Origin: Cardiobacteriaceae bacterium
GTDB lineage: Bacteria; Pseudomonadota; Gammaproteobacteria; Cardiobacteriales; Cardiobacteriaceae
Assembly (NCBI GenBank): GCA_017484165.1
Contig: JAFUTP010000068.1
Location: forward strand, 1-45,045
Length of the DNA: 45,045 nt
Direction: 5' to 3'
The position numbers and the translations under genes were made by a program. Shown here piece after piece: positions 6,641-15,562 of this stretch. Numbering within the stretch: position 1 is the stretch's first letter; each line of letters starts with the position of its first letter. Below the pieces are notes generated by a model that was not told the origin of the DNA, did no database searches, and saw only the letters and a list, made by a program, of their open reading frames with translations.

Positions 6641-8695
6641 TTATGCGACAGGAATATTCTTTTCCCTCTTTTCGGCAATTGTCTTACAATCAATACACAA
6701 ATCAGCGACAGGTCGCGCTTTTAATCTATCCAAACCGATTTCCTCATTGCAGTTTTTGCAATAACCGTAATCACCGCTATCTATCAACTTAAAAGTTGCA
6801 TTTATTTTGCGAATCAACTTCTGGACACGGTCATGTTCGCGTTCGATTAGCGCGGTTTCGGTTTCAATACTGGCAGCATCATTACTATCCGCCGTTGGTT
6901 GAATATCAGCAGAAAGCTGACTTTTAGCTTTTTCTAATCTCTCGATGGCATCTTTAAGTTGCTCTTCTAAAATCTTTCGGAAGTAGGCAATTTGCACATC
7001 GGACATATATTTGCTGTTGCGAATTTTTTTTGGAATATCAGAAAAAACAAATTTTTCTCTTTCGACATTCAATTCTTCATAATTTGCGCCGTGATTTCGC
7101 ACGATATCTTCTGGTTTTCTTTTTACTCTTTTCGGTTTTTTTTCTACCCTCTGTTCGGTATTTTTTTGTAGTTTTTGCGCTTCTTCAAGTGCTTTTTGCG
7201 CTAAACTTTTTCGCCCTCTTTTACTAGGAGCTTTATTAGATTCTTTCAAAATTTCTCTATATTCATCGCGACTTTTTTTAGCCTTGCTGGGCTTTTTAGT
7301 TTCTACGCTTTTTTTCTCGTCTTTAAGCTTAACTTTGTCTTTATTTTTGTCTTGCTCTTTATCCTTTACTGATATTTTTACAGCAGCTTTTTCCGTTTTA
7401 GCAATTTTAGTTTTATCCGCTTTTGGTATTTTTTCTGCCTTTTCTTTTTTATTTGCCTTTTTCGTAGTTTTTTCTTCTACCGTTTTAGCATTTTTTTTCG
7501 ACTCTACTACCGTTTTTTTGGCATTTTTAAGCACTTTATTTTTGCTATCTTTGCCATCTTTAACCGCTACTTTATCTTTGTTGTTTTTACTATTGTTTTT
7601 GTTATTTTTATCCGTCTTCTCCCCAGAACTTTGTTTTTTTACAGCACTAGTTTTATTTTGCGCAACACTTGCTTTGCTATTTTTGTCCGCTTTTTTATCA
7701 GCTTTTTTCTCTGCTTTTTTCTTATTCAAAATTTCTGTAATTTTTGATGATTTTGAGGATTTTGATGTTTTTTTTGCATCTGTTTGATTATTTTTTTTAC
7801 CATCTTGCGCTTTTTTCGGCGGATTTTTAACAGTTGCTTTTACGGCGGTTTGGACAGCTTTTTTAGCATTTTCTTTGCTTGCAGTACTTTTATTTTCCTG
7901 CTTATTTTCCTGCTTATTTTCCTGCTTTTTGCTAGCTGCTTGTTTTGCTTCTTTTTTTGCTTCTTTTTTTGCTTCTTGTTTTGCTTTAATTTTTGCGGCA
8001 ATTGAATTAACAGTTGATTCTTTTTCTGCTGTTTTTAGCGTTTTTGCTGTTTTATTTTTGCTATTTTTGGTATCTTTTTTTGCCTCCTTAACTGTTTTTT
8101 TAGGCGCATCTTTCTGCTTATTTTTCGCTACTGTTGAAGCTTTTTTATTCGCTTGTTTAACCGTATTTTGCTTTTTAGCCAATATTTTTTCTGCCACCTT
8201 TGATGCGGTATTTTTTACCGTCTTAACTGTTTTTTTCTTATCTTTTACGCTATTTTTATCTAGCGTTTTTTTAGTTGCGTTATTTTTTGCAGGTTCTTTT
8301 TTAGCTAGCAATGCTGATTTTTTAGCTTGTTTATCCGCTCTGATTTTAGCTGCCAATTCTTTGGCACTTGATTTTTTATTTGCAGTTTTTGCGCTTGATT
8401 TTGTTATTTTTTCTGGCTTATTGCTCAATTTATTTTTAACCGTTACGGCTTTTTTCGCCGTATTCTTAACTTCTTTTTTTACTTCTGCTTTGCTGGTTTT
8501 TACGCTATCTTTTGGCGTATTTTTTTTGACTGTTTTAGTTTTTTTATCCTGCTCTTTTGCTTTTACTGCAACTGTTTTTTTAGCGGTATCAAGTTTTTTA
8601 TTTTTTTCTAATTTTTCTTTTCTTTGTTTGCGTAAAATTTCCAGTGTTGATAATTTTTTCTCATTTTTATTGGTATTAGACTTTGGGCTTGCCAT
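6641..8695 (-). CDS. dksA: DksA with a very long lysine-rich N-terminal extension
   Basis: The last 122 residues (563-684) are a complete DksA: coiled coil with the tip motif DxxDxA (D603, D606, A608) and a four-cysteine zinc finger (C646, C649, C667, C670) ending in [13 protein letters not shown]. DksA binds the RNA polymerase secondary channel and, with ppGpp, directs the stringent response. Ordinary DksA is about 150 residues; here about 560 extra residues precede it, nearly all Lys, Ala, Asn, Ser, Thr, Val, Glu and Asp, with no Met, Cys or Trp before residue 564. The extension resembles histone H1-like or AlgP-type tails and has KRGRK at 492-496. AAGGA and a promoter precede the first ATG, while Met564 has no ribosome binding site, so the long form is probably made. 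It is divergent from glyQ. Confidence 0.93.
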   Translation of the reverse strand: MASPKSNTNKNEKKLSTLEILRKQRKEKLEKNKKLDTAKKTVAVKAKEQDKKTKTVKKNTPKDSVKTSKAEVKKEVKNTAKKAVTVKNKLSNKPEKITKSSAKTANKKSSAKELAAKIRADKQAKKSALLAKKEPAKNNATKKTLDKNSVKDKKKTVKTVKNTASKVAEKILAKKQNTVKQANKKASTVAKNKQKDAPKKTVKEAKKDTKNSKNKTAKTLKTAEKESTVNSIAAKIKAKQEAKKEAKKEAKQAASKKQENKQENKQENKSTASKENAKKAVQTAVKATVKNPPKKAQDGKKNNQTDAKKTSKSSKSSKITEILNKKKAEKKADKKADKNSKASVAQNKTSAVKKQSSGEKTDKNNKNNSKNNKDKVAVKDGKDSKNKVLKNAKKTVVESKKNAKTVEEKTTKKANKKEKAEKIPKADKTKIAKTEKAAVKISVKDKEQDKNKDKVKLKDEKKSVETKKPSKAKKSRDEYREILKESNKAPSKRGRKSLAQKALEEAQKLQKNTEQRVEKKPKRVKRKPEDIVRNHGANYEELNVEREKFVFSDIPKKIRNSKYMSDVQIAYFRKILEEQLKDAIERLEKAKSQLSADIQPTADSNDAASIETETALIEREHDRVQKLIRKINATFKLIDSGDYGYCKNCNEEIGLDRLKARPVADLCIDCKTIAEKREKNIPVA
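7890..7982 (-). repeat. In-frame 12-bp microsatellites in the DksA extension
   Basis: Two adjacent period-12 tracts: three copies of TTATTTTCCTGC (7890-7925, plus-strand reading) encode three KQEN units, and three copies of GCTTCTTTTTTT-like units (7947-7982) encode KKEA/KQEA units. Gain or loss of a copy changes length by four residues without a frameshift. Confidence 0.8.
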
Positions 8696-8741
8696 AATAA
8701 AAATTCCTTACAAAACATATAAAGCTATAAAAAAGCGGCGA

Positions 8742-8769
8742 ATTTTATTTTTACAAATCGAAAAGTCAA
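8742..8769 (-). promoter_or_regulatory. Predicted sigma-70 promoter of dksA
   Basis: Read on the minus strand, TTGACT (8764-8769) and TAAAAT (8742-8747) are separated by 16 bases, with a GCCGC stretch just after the -10, 47 bases before the ATG. Confidence 0.5.
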
Positions 8770-8923
8770 TAAAAATAAGGAAAAAATTAACAAAAATACC
8801 GTCGATTTCTGTATCAAATTTAACGGACTTTGCCTCATCCGTCAGACAAATTCATACATTTTTAAGCAGTATTTTGTCCGACATTGCACGATTTTTTTCT
8901 ACATATTTATTTGCAATTTGCTC

Positions 8924-8952
8924 TTTACAATGCCGCGCTTTTGTTGTATGCA
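8924..8952 (+). promoter_or_regulatory. Predicted sigma-70 promoter of glyQS
   Basis: TTTACA (8924-8929) and TATGCA (8947-8952) with 17-base spacing, 41 bases before the glyQ start. The 298-base dksA-glyQ gap otherwise shows only AT-rich sequence. Confidence 0.4.
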
Positions 8953-8993
8953 AATTTAAATACTTAAAAAATTCAAAGGAAAAATTTAAGTTT

Positions 8994-9890
8994 ATGAGCT
9001 CTCTTACATTTCAAGACATGATTTTTCGCCTGCAAACTTTCTGGGCAAAACAAGGCTGCGCTCTGATGCAGCCATACGATTTAGAAGTTGGCGCAGGCAC
9101 ATTTCACGAATCAACTTTTCTGCGTTCTTTGGGCCCTGAACCTTGGAATGCCGCCTATGTTCAAGCTTCTCGCCGTCCGACTGACGGTCGTTACGGCGAA
9201 AATCCCAATCGTTTGCAACGCTACTATCAATTTCAAGTAGTGATGAAACCCTCACCAGAACACTTTCAAGATTTGTATTTGCAGTCGATGTTCGCAATCG
9301 GTATCGACCATGCCGAGCAAGATATTCGTTTTGTGGAAGACAACTGGGAGTCGCCAACCCTTGGAGCTTGGGGCTTGGGCTGGGAAGTTTGGGTTAATGG
9401 AATGGAAATTTCGCAATTTACTTACTTCCAGCAAGTTGGCGGTTTGGAATGCAAGCCTGTGATGGGCGAGCTGACTTACGGTCTAGAACGGATTGCGATG
9501 TATTTGCAAAATAAAAATTCGGTCTATGACTTGATTTGGGCTGAAACCAAAAACGGCGTTTTAACTTACGGCGATGTGCATCAGCAAAATGAGCGGGAGC
9601 AATCGGCTTATAACTTCGAATTTGCCAATATTGACAATTTATTCACGCAGTTTGATATGGCGGAAGCGCAAGCACTTTTTCTCTGCGAAAAAGAACTACC
9701 GCTTGCCGCTTATGAGCAAGTTTTGAAAGCATCGCATTTGTTTAATTTGCTTGATGCACGGCGTGCAATTTCGGTTACCGAACGGCAACGATTTATTTTG
9801 CGCGTGCGCACGATTGCCAAAAAAACCGCTGAAAGCTATTACCAAGCCCGTGAAAAAGCTGGCTTTCCTCTTTGCAAAAAATCCGCCTAA
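8994..9890 (+). CDS. glyQ: Glycyl-tRNA synthetase alpha subunit
   Basis: GlyQ is the catalytic subunit of the bacterial alpha2beta2 glycyl-tRNA synthetase, charging tRNA-Gly. The protein begins [17 protein letters not shown] and carries the characteristic [18 protein letters not shown] and [19 protein letters not shown] segments of the class II active site. Its 298 residues match the family (303 in E. coli). The frame is open far upstream through the antisense of dksA, but the family start and an AAAGGA site place the start at 8994. glyS follows after 14 bases, so the two form an operon. Confidence 0.97.
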   Translation: MSSLTFQDMIFRLQTFWAKQGCALMQPYDLEVGAGTFHESTFLRSLGPEPWNAAYVQASRRPTDGRYGENPNRLQRYYQFQVVMKPSPEHFQDLYLQSMFAIGIDHAEQDIRFVEDNWESPTLGAWGLGWEVWVNGMEISQFTYFQQVGGLECKPVMGELTYGLERIAMYLQNKNSVYDLIWAETKNGVLTYGDVHQQNEREQSAYNFEFANIDNLFTQFDMAEAQALFLCEKELPLAAYEQVLKASHLFNLLDARRAISVTERQRFILRVRTIAKKTAESYYQAREKAGFPLCKKSA

Positions 9891-9904
9891 ATCCAGAGGA
9901 CACA

Positions 9905-11962
9905 ATGACTAAAAAAACTCTTTTAATTGAAATCGGCGTTGAAGAATTGCCGACCAAAGCAGTCTGTGATTTAACTCACGCAGGACGCGATTTATGGGCG
10001 AGCATTTTTGCCGAACGGGGATTTTCTTTCGACCAACAAAATTGTTTCGGCTCGCCCCGACGCTTGGCTTGGCGTTTTCACGATATTGATTTAGCTTCCC
10101 AAAAGCGCAAAACCAGCAAGAAAGGACCGAATATCAAAGCTGCCAAAGATAAGGACGGTAACTGGACAAAAGCCGCTTTGGGCTTTGCTGCATCTTGCAA
10201 AGTTGCGGTTGAACAATTAGCGGTAAGCAAAACCGATAAAGGTGATTTTTTAAGTTATGAATTTGAAGAAGGCGGAGAAAGCTTGCGTGCGGTGCTGCCC
10301 GAACTGTTCCGTGAAGTTATCGCCAAATTGCCGATAGCGAAAAGAATGCGCTGGGCTGATTTTCAAGAAAGCTTTGTCCGCCCTGTAAATTCCTTGGTAA
10401 TCCTTGCTGACGATGAAATTTGGGATGAAACGGAATTTTTCGGCGTGCGCGCAAGCAACATCTCCCAAGGTCATCGCACGCATTGTCCCTCAATCAAAAT
10501 TCAAAATGCGCTCACTTATGAAGACGATTTGCGCAGTGCTTTCGTGATTGCTTCTTGGCGGGAGCGGCGCAAAATCATCGCCCAAGATGTTGCCCGCGTG
10601 GCTGAACAATTAGGCGGCAGCGCGCTTTTGAATGAAGATTTACTCGATGAAGTCGCCTCTATCACTGAATTTCCCGTTGCCATTGCAGGAAATTTCGAAG
10701 AAAAATATCTCTCCGTGCCGCAAGAAGTGCTGATTACCACAATGCAGGACAATCAGAAAACCTTTGCGGTAGTCGATAAAAAAGGAAAACTATTGCCGCA
10801 TTTCATAGCGGTTGCGAATTTGCAATCGACTAAACCAGAAAGCGTGGCAGCTGGCAATGAACGGGTAATTCGTCCCCGTTTTGCCGATGCGGAATTCTTC
10901 TGGCAGCAGGATTTGAAGCATAAATTGGAAGATTTTTTACCTGGTTTGGAAAAAGTTGTTTATCAGGAAAAACTCGGTTCAATTGCTGATAAATCACGGC
11001 GAGTTGGAAAAATTGCGGAATTTATCGCTCTCAAAATCGGCGCGGATACGGAAATGGTGAAAAAAGCCGCAGAGCTTGCTAAATGCGATTTGCAATCGGA
11101 AATGGTGATGGAATTTCCCGAATTGCAAGGCGTGATGGGACGGCATTACGCCTTAGCGCAAGGTTTGGAGGCTGAAATCGCCGCAGCAATCGAAGAGCAA
11201 TATTTACCGCTCGGCGCAGGCGGAAAATTGCCCGAAACCTTGACTGGAACGGTAATTTCACTAGCGGAAAAATTAGACACACTCGTTGGCGGATTTTTTA
11301 TCGGTGCAAAACCAACTGGCAGTAAAGACCCTTACGCTTTGCGCCGTCAGGCTATCGGTTTAATCCGCATTATTTTGGAGAAAAATCTCAATTTACCGCT
11401 TACCGAAATTATTAGTAAATCCGCCGAAAACCTTGCGGCAGAAGCAAATATTGCGGAAGTTCGAGAATATATTTTGGAAAGATTGGAAGCCTTTTACCGT
11501 GAAAAATCAATCGACGGCGGCGTTTATCGTGCGGTGCGAGCAACAAATTGCGATGATTTATGCGATTTCGATGCCAGAGTTAATTCGCTGCAAAAATTCC
11601 TCGCGAATAATCAAGCAGCAAGCCTGCTCGCTAGCGCAAAACGCATCCGCAATATCTTGAAGAAAAACGGCGAAGTCCAACTTGCGGTAAATACCGACAA
11701 ATTCACTGAAACCACGGAGAAAAATCTCTGGCAAAGCTGGCAAGAAATTGCAAGTGAAATTCAAAAAGCGGCGGCAAATAAGGATTATTTCAGTGCGCTG
11801 GAAAAATTTAGCGGGATTTCAAATGCGCTAGAAAGCTTTTTCAATGATGTGATGGTCATCGCCGAAGATTTGGAGTTACGGCAAAATCGCCTTGCAATGC
11901 TTAGTCAAATCCAAAAAACCTGCGCCCAAATCGCTGATTTATCCGAAGCGGAAGTGTTGTAA
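9905..11962 (+). CDS. glyS: Glycyl-tRNA synthetase beta subunit
   Basis: GlyS partners GlyQ and supplies tRNA recognition, including an anticodon-binding-like C-terminal part. The start MTKKTLLIEIGVEELPTKAV is the family N-terminus, and AGAGGA lies five bases before ATG 9905, so I reject the in-frame ATG at 9872 inside glyQ. The product is 685 residues, the usual size. The HD-like central region (MEFPELQGVMGRHYA, then AIEEQYLPLGAGGKLP) and GAKPTGSKDPYALRRQAIGL are conserved family blocks. A strong terminator follows four bases after the stop. Confidence 0.97.
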   Translation: MTKKTLLIEIGVEELPTKAVCDLTHAGRDLWASIFAERGFSFDQQNCFGSPRRLAWRFHDIDLASQKRKTSKKGPNIKAAKDKDGNWTKAALGFAASCKVAVEQLAVSKTDKGDFLSYEFEEGGESLRAVLPELFREVIAKLPIAKRMRWADFQESFVRPVNSLVILADDEIWDETEFFGVRASNISQGHRTHCPSIKIQNALTYEDDLRSAFVIASWRERRKIIAQDVARVAEQLGGSALLNEDLLDEVASITEFPVAIAGNFEEKYLSVPQEVLITTMQDNQKTFAVVDKKGKLLPHFIAVANLQSTKPESVAAGNERVIRPRFADAEFFWQQDLKHKLEDFLPGLEKVVYQEKLGSIADKSRRVGKIAEFIALKIGADTEMVKKAAELAKCDLQSEMVMEFPELQGVMGRHYALAQGLEAEIAAAIEEQYLPLGAGGKLPETLTGTVISLAEKLDTLVGGFFIGAKPTGSKDPYALRRQAIGLIRIILEKNLNLPLTEIISKSAENLAAEANIAEVREYILERLEAFYREKSIDGGVYRAVRATNCDDLCDFDARVNSLQKFLANNQAASLLASAKRIRNILKKNGEVQLAVNTDKFTETTEKNLWQSWQEIASEIQKAAANKDYFSALEKFSGISNALESFFNDVMVIAEDLELRQNRLAMLSQIQKTCAQIADLSEAEVL

Positions 11963-11965
11963 AAA

Positions 11966-12000
11966 AAATTCTCCCCTCTTTGGGGAGAATTTTATTTTTT
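11966..12000 (+). terminator. Rho-independent terminator of glyQS
   Basis: AATTCTCCCC (11969-11978) pairs with GGGGAGAATT, with a short loop, followed by a T-rich tail. It immediately precedes a truncated dispersed element. Confidence 0.9.
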
Positions 12001-12087
12001 ACCCTTGTCATCCTGAGCACAGCGAAGGATCTGCCGATAGAGATTTTTCGCCTACGGCTCAAAATGACGAATTTCGTAGATACGCCC
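12001..12087. repeat. Dispersed element copy 1 (left end missing)
   Basis: Contains the core GTCATCCTGAGC to AAAATGACGAA (12007-12071) and the right end TAGATACGCCC (to 12087). The left end found in copies 2-5 is absent: the glyS terminator lies where it should be, so this copy was truncated or inserted into the terminator. Confidence 0.85.
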
Positions 12088-12143
12088 TAAAAAATAGAAC
12101 CCGAAGAGCAATACGGGGAAAAATAAATTTTTTACAAAAAAAT

Positions 12144-12170
12144 CCGCCGTTTAAAACGGCGGTTTTTTTA
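12144..12170 (+). terminator. Second hairpin terminator before glnD
   Basis: CCGCCG (12144-12149) pairs with CGGCGG (12157-12162), extendable through the AT loop, followed by seven T. It lies between glyS and glnD and isolates glnD from upstream transcription. Confidence 0.8.
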
Positions 12171-12245
12171 TTGCTAATCAAGTTCAACGCCTCATTTACC
12201 AACTATAAAGTTGTGCATAAAAAAACAATTTGCGCCTATTCATCA

Positions 12246-14864
12246 ATGAACATTCAAACCGATTTGCTTTTTCCTGAAATAGCCAGTCTGCAAGAAAACG
12301 CGACGGATAAAGCATCACTGTTGCGGCTTGCCAAAATTTATTTCAGCGAGCTTAAAAATGCGCAATTCAAGGCGGTAGAAGATGCTCAAAGCCGCAGTTT
12401 TAATGCAGATTTATGGCTTACGCATCACTGCCGTCAAATTGATTTTTTGCTGGCATATTTATTTCAAAACAACGGTATAAATCTTGCAAATTGCGTGCTG
12501 CTAGCGGTTGGCGGTTACGGTCGCGGTGAATTATTTCCCCGTTCGGATATTGATTTTTGCGTGCTTTGCCGCGACCAGCGCGCGCTTTATCAGGAAAAAG
12601 AGGCTATTTCTAAATTTCTCTACGACGCTTGGCAGCTCAACTTAAACATTTCGCCCTCAATCCGTTCCCTCGACACAATTTACGAGGAAGCAAAAGCAGA
12701 TTTCGATCTACTCACCAGCTTGGTGGAAGCGCGCGCTTTGGCGGGAGAGCGGGAAATAAAAGATCAACTCGACTTCAAAAACCCATCTCTACCAAGTCCC
12801 AAGGAATTTTTGCAGGCGAAAATCAAGGAGCAGCTAGCACGGGATGAAAAGCAAAACCGCGTCGGCAGCCTCGAACCCGATATCAAAAACGACCCTGGCA
12901 CCTTGCGCGATATTCAGATGATTAACTGGATTTACCGTTACTGCTTACATCCGAAAGAACATTTGTGGAATTTACAAGGCTTACTCACCGCGCGTGAAAA
13001 CCGCGCCCTAGCCCACTCTGCCAAGATTTTGCGGCAAATTCGTTTTATTTTGCACCTCCTCCCACAAGCGCAAAAAGACCGTTTAACTTTCGAGGCACAG
13101 AAAAAAATCGCCGAATTTCTCGGCTTTCGCGACGGTAAAAATAATCTTGCGGTAGAGCGGTTTATGCGACGGTTTTATCTCTCAACTTTGCGGGCACGAC
13201 GCTTAAATCGGCTGGCAATCAAATTGATTGAAGCGCGCATTTGCGAAGAGCAAGTAGTCGAAATGCTCGACCAAAATTTCATTATTTCTAACCAGCGGCT
13301 TGCCATCAAAAAGCCCGCAATACTTTTCAAACAGCCCGAACTCATCTGGAAAATCTTTCTGCATTTGCTCAACCGTCCAGATATCGACAGCGTTTCCGCT
13401 CAACTTGCTCGGCAACTGCGTGCCCTACCCGAGCATTTTTTTCAGCAAAAATCTAGTCATAAAGCCGAAATTGACCGTCTTTTCCTGCAAATTTTTAATC
13501 ATCCAGGCGACATCGCACGGCAACTGCGCAGAATGCACCGTTACGGGCTTTTAGGTCGCTATATTCCTGCTTTTCGCGGCATCATCGGCAGAATGCAATA
13601 TGACCTGTTTCATGAATACACCGTCGATCAACACAGTCTGCGGCTGGCATTTTTTTTCGATTATTTCAAACGTCCTTGCCCTGAATATCCGCAAGCCGAA
13701 GAAATTATGACCCGCCTTGCCAATCCTGCTCTGCTCTACATTGCGGGGATTTTTCATGATATCGGCAAAGGGCGCGGCACGGATCACAGCATCGCAGGCG
13801 CAAAAATTGTCCGTGAATTTGCCCGTCAAAATCTCGCGCTCAAACCCAAAGAACAAAATTTGCTGGAATTTTTAGTCCGCGAACATCTTTTGCTTTCCGA
13901 TACGGCACAAAAACAGGACATCAGCAATTTGCAAGTTATCGGAGATTTTGTCCGTAAAATTCCTGATAGGGAATATTTAGACTATCTTTATCTTCTAACT
14001 CTTGCCGACATTTCCGCGACGAATTCAAAATTATGGAATTCTTGGCGTGCGCAATTGCTCAATAATCTTTACCGTCAAGCAAGTGATTTATTAAAACCGC
14101 CTGGTCATTCTTTAAGAAATATTTCTACTCTTAAACAACAAGCCTTACTACAAATTCCACAAGATTTATATTTAGAGGTAGAAAAACTCTGGCAGCAATT
14201 GCCAAATAATTTTTTTAGCGATGAAAAGCAAGAAAACATCATCAAAAAAACTTTATTTTTACTTGACAAAAGCTATCAAGTCTGCAAATTAACTTTGCTT
14301 GAAAGCAAGCCAGCCAAGATTTTTGCTTTTTCGGATAAATATTCATCAACCGCTTTTTTTTCGCAAATTACTCATTATTTAGAAAAAAATAACTTAAATA
14401 TTACCGAGGCAAGAATTCATCAAATTAGGGATAAGAGTGCAATCAGAACCATTCAAGAGTATTCTCTTTTATTAGAAAATCCACCCGAACAAGCTTTACT
14501 TGCAGAAATTGAATTAAAAATCAAACAGGAGAATAATGAACTTATTTTTCCAAAAATAATTGACAATAAAACCAAACACTTCAATCGCGATTGCAAGGTA
14601 AATATCAGCAATAATTACGGAGAAAACAATTCCTTACTAGGAGTATTTTGTCCCGATAAAAAAGGATTACTTTCGCTTATCAGTAGAGTTTTTTTGCAGG
14701 AAGAGCTGGAATTAAAAACCGCAAAGATAGCAACTTATGGAGAAAAGGTGGAAGATTATTTCTATGTCCGTAAAAATAATCTTCCACTCGATAAAAAAGA
14801 GGCAGAAAAAATATCAGAAAAATTGCAAAATATTTTGACCGCTTATATTCAAAATTATGACTAA
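12246..14864 (+). CDS. glnD: PII uridylyltransferase/uridylyl-removing enzyme
   Basis: GlnD senses glutamine and uridylylates or deuridylylates PII proteins, the top of the nitrogen-control cascade. Domains appear in the usual order: nucleotidyltransferase with GGYGRGE (residues 89-95) and SDIDF, linker, HD phosphohydrolase with H504-D505 in FHDIGKGRG, and two C-terminal ACT domains starting near residues 691 and 797 (LLGVFCPDKKG). The 872 residues are close to the 890 of E. coli. The frame is open upstream to 11892 through a terminator and repeat, so I start at ATG 12246 (MNIQTDLLFPEI), although no clear ribosome binding site is visible. A dispersed element starts two bases after its stop. 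Confidence 0.95.
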   Translation: MNIQTDLLFPEIASLQENATDKASLLRLAKIYFSELKNAQFKAVEDAQSRSFNADLWLTHHCRQIDFLLAYLFQNNGINLANCVLLAVGGYGRGELFPRSDIDFCVLCRDQRALYQEKEAISKFLYDAWQLNLNISPSIRSLDTIYEEAKADFDLLTSLVEARALAGEREIKDQLDFKNPSLPSPKEFLQAKIKEQLARDEKQNRVGSLEPDIKNDPGTLRDIQMINWIYRYCLHPKEHLWNLQGLLTARENRALAHSAKILRQIRFILHLLPQAQKDRLTFEAQKKIAEFLGFRDGKNNLAVERFMRRFYLSTLRARRLNRLAIKLIEARICEEQVVEMLDQNFIISNQRLAIKKPAILFKQPELIWKIFLHLLNRPDIDSVSAQLARQLRALPEHFFQQKSSHKAEIDRLFLQIFNHPGDIARQLRRMHRYGLLGRYIPAFRGIIGRMQYDLFHEYTVDQHSLRLAFFFDYFKRPCPEYPQAEEIMTRLANPALLYIAGIFHDIGKGRGTDHSIAGAKIVREFARQNLALKPKEQNLLEFLVREHLLLSDTAQKQDISNLQVIGDFVRKIPDREYLDYLYLLTLADISATNSKLWNSWRAQLLNNLYRQASDLLKPPGHSLRNISTLKQQALLQIPQDLYLEVEKLWQQLPNNFFSDEKQENIIKKTLFLLDKSYQVCKLTLLESKPAKIFAFSDKYSSTAFFSQITHYLEKNNLNITEARIHQIRDKSAIRTIQEYSLLLENPPEQALLAEIELKIKQENNELIFPKIIDNKTKHFNRDCKVNISNNYGENNSLLGVFCPDKKGLLSLISRVFLQEELELKTAKIATYGEKVEDYFYVRKNNLPLDKKEAEKISEKLQNILTAYIQNYD

Positions 14865-14865
14865 T

Positions 14866-14984
14866 GGGCACATCCAAATTTAGGTTTAGTTCCATTTTTA
14901 TCCTCGTCATCCTGAGCATAGCGAAGGATCTGACAATAGAGATTTTTCGCCTACGGCTCAAAATGACGAATTTTTATACACACC
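14866..14984. repeat. Dispersed element copy 2 (complete)
   Basis: A full copy with outer end GGGCACATC, inner core CGTCATCCTGAGC to AAAATGACGAA (14905-14970) and right end. It fills the whole gap between the convergent glnD and apt genes, starting two bases after the glnD stop and ending seven bases before the apt stop. A stem of the terminal repeats could act as a bidirectional terminator. Confidence 0.9.
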
Positions 14985-14991
14985 ATAATGC

Positions 14992-15528
14992 TTAAATTTG
15001 TAATACAGATTTAATTTCTAACTCGCTTAATTTTTCCCTACCTGATAAACCATTTAATTCCATTAGAAAAATCGCCAAATTAGCTTTAATTTGATACTTT
15101 TTCACCAAGTCCAAACAGGCTGAAATAGTCCCTCCAGTTGCTAATACATCATCAACAAAAACTACCTCTTTTTGGCTTTTTTGAATACTCTCCAAATCTT
15201 CTTGATGCACTTCTAATATATTCTTGCCGTATTCCAAACCGTAGCTGATTTCAATGGTTCTGCGCGGCAGCTTCCCCTTTTTACGGAATAACAGGAGCGG
15301 ACAATTTGCTTTTGCGGCAATTGCAGATGCAAAAATAAAACCACGAGCTTCAACTCCTGCAATAACCGTATTTTTAATATCAACACTTTCCGCTAAAAGC
15401 TTATACATTGCATCAATTGCGCTTGAAAAATAATCTGCATCTAATAATAAGGGACTGATATCCCGAAACATTATTCCTTCTTGCGGATAATTTGGCACGG
15501 TTATGATTTTGTCCAGTAAATTTTTCAT
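14992..15528 (-). CDS. apt: Adenine phosphoribosyltransferase
   Basis: Apt salvages adenine to AMP using PRPP. The PRPP-binding loop VFVDDVLATGGT lies at residues 123-134, and the N-terminal block (ITVPNYPQEGIMFRDISPLL) and GVEARGFIFASAIA are typical. The 178 residues match the family. It is the last gene of a probable argC-MFS-apt transcript, 34 bases after the transporter gene, and converges with glnD across a dispersed element. Confidence 0.96.
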   Translation of the reverse strand: MKNLLDKIITVPNYPQEGIMFRDISPLLLDADYFSSAIDAMYKLLAESVDIKNTVIAGVEARGFIFASAIAAKANCPLLLFRKKGKLPRRTIEISYGLEYGKNILEVHQEDLESIQKSQKEVVFVDDVLATGGTISACLDLVKKYQIKANLAIFLMELNGLSGREKLSELEIKSVLQI

Positions 15529-15562
15529 AAAAGTTTCCTAAATATAAATAAAGATAGATAAT

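Noticed and set aside
7284-8993. Long open frames on the plus strand opposite dksA, one running into glyQ
   Set aside because: They are the complement of Lys-codon-rich sequence and give Phe/Leu/Ser-rich nonsense. DksA conservation, promoter and ribosome site are on the minus strand; glyQ starts at 8994.
11892-12245. Upstream extension of the glnD frame
   Set aside because: It passes through the glyS 3' end, two terminators and a dispersed element; the GlnD family start fits ATG 12246.
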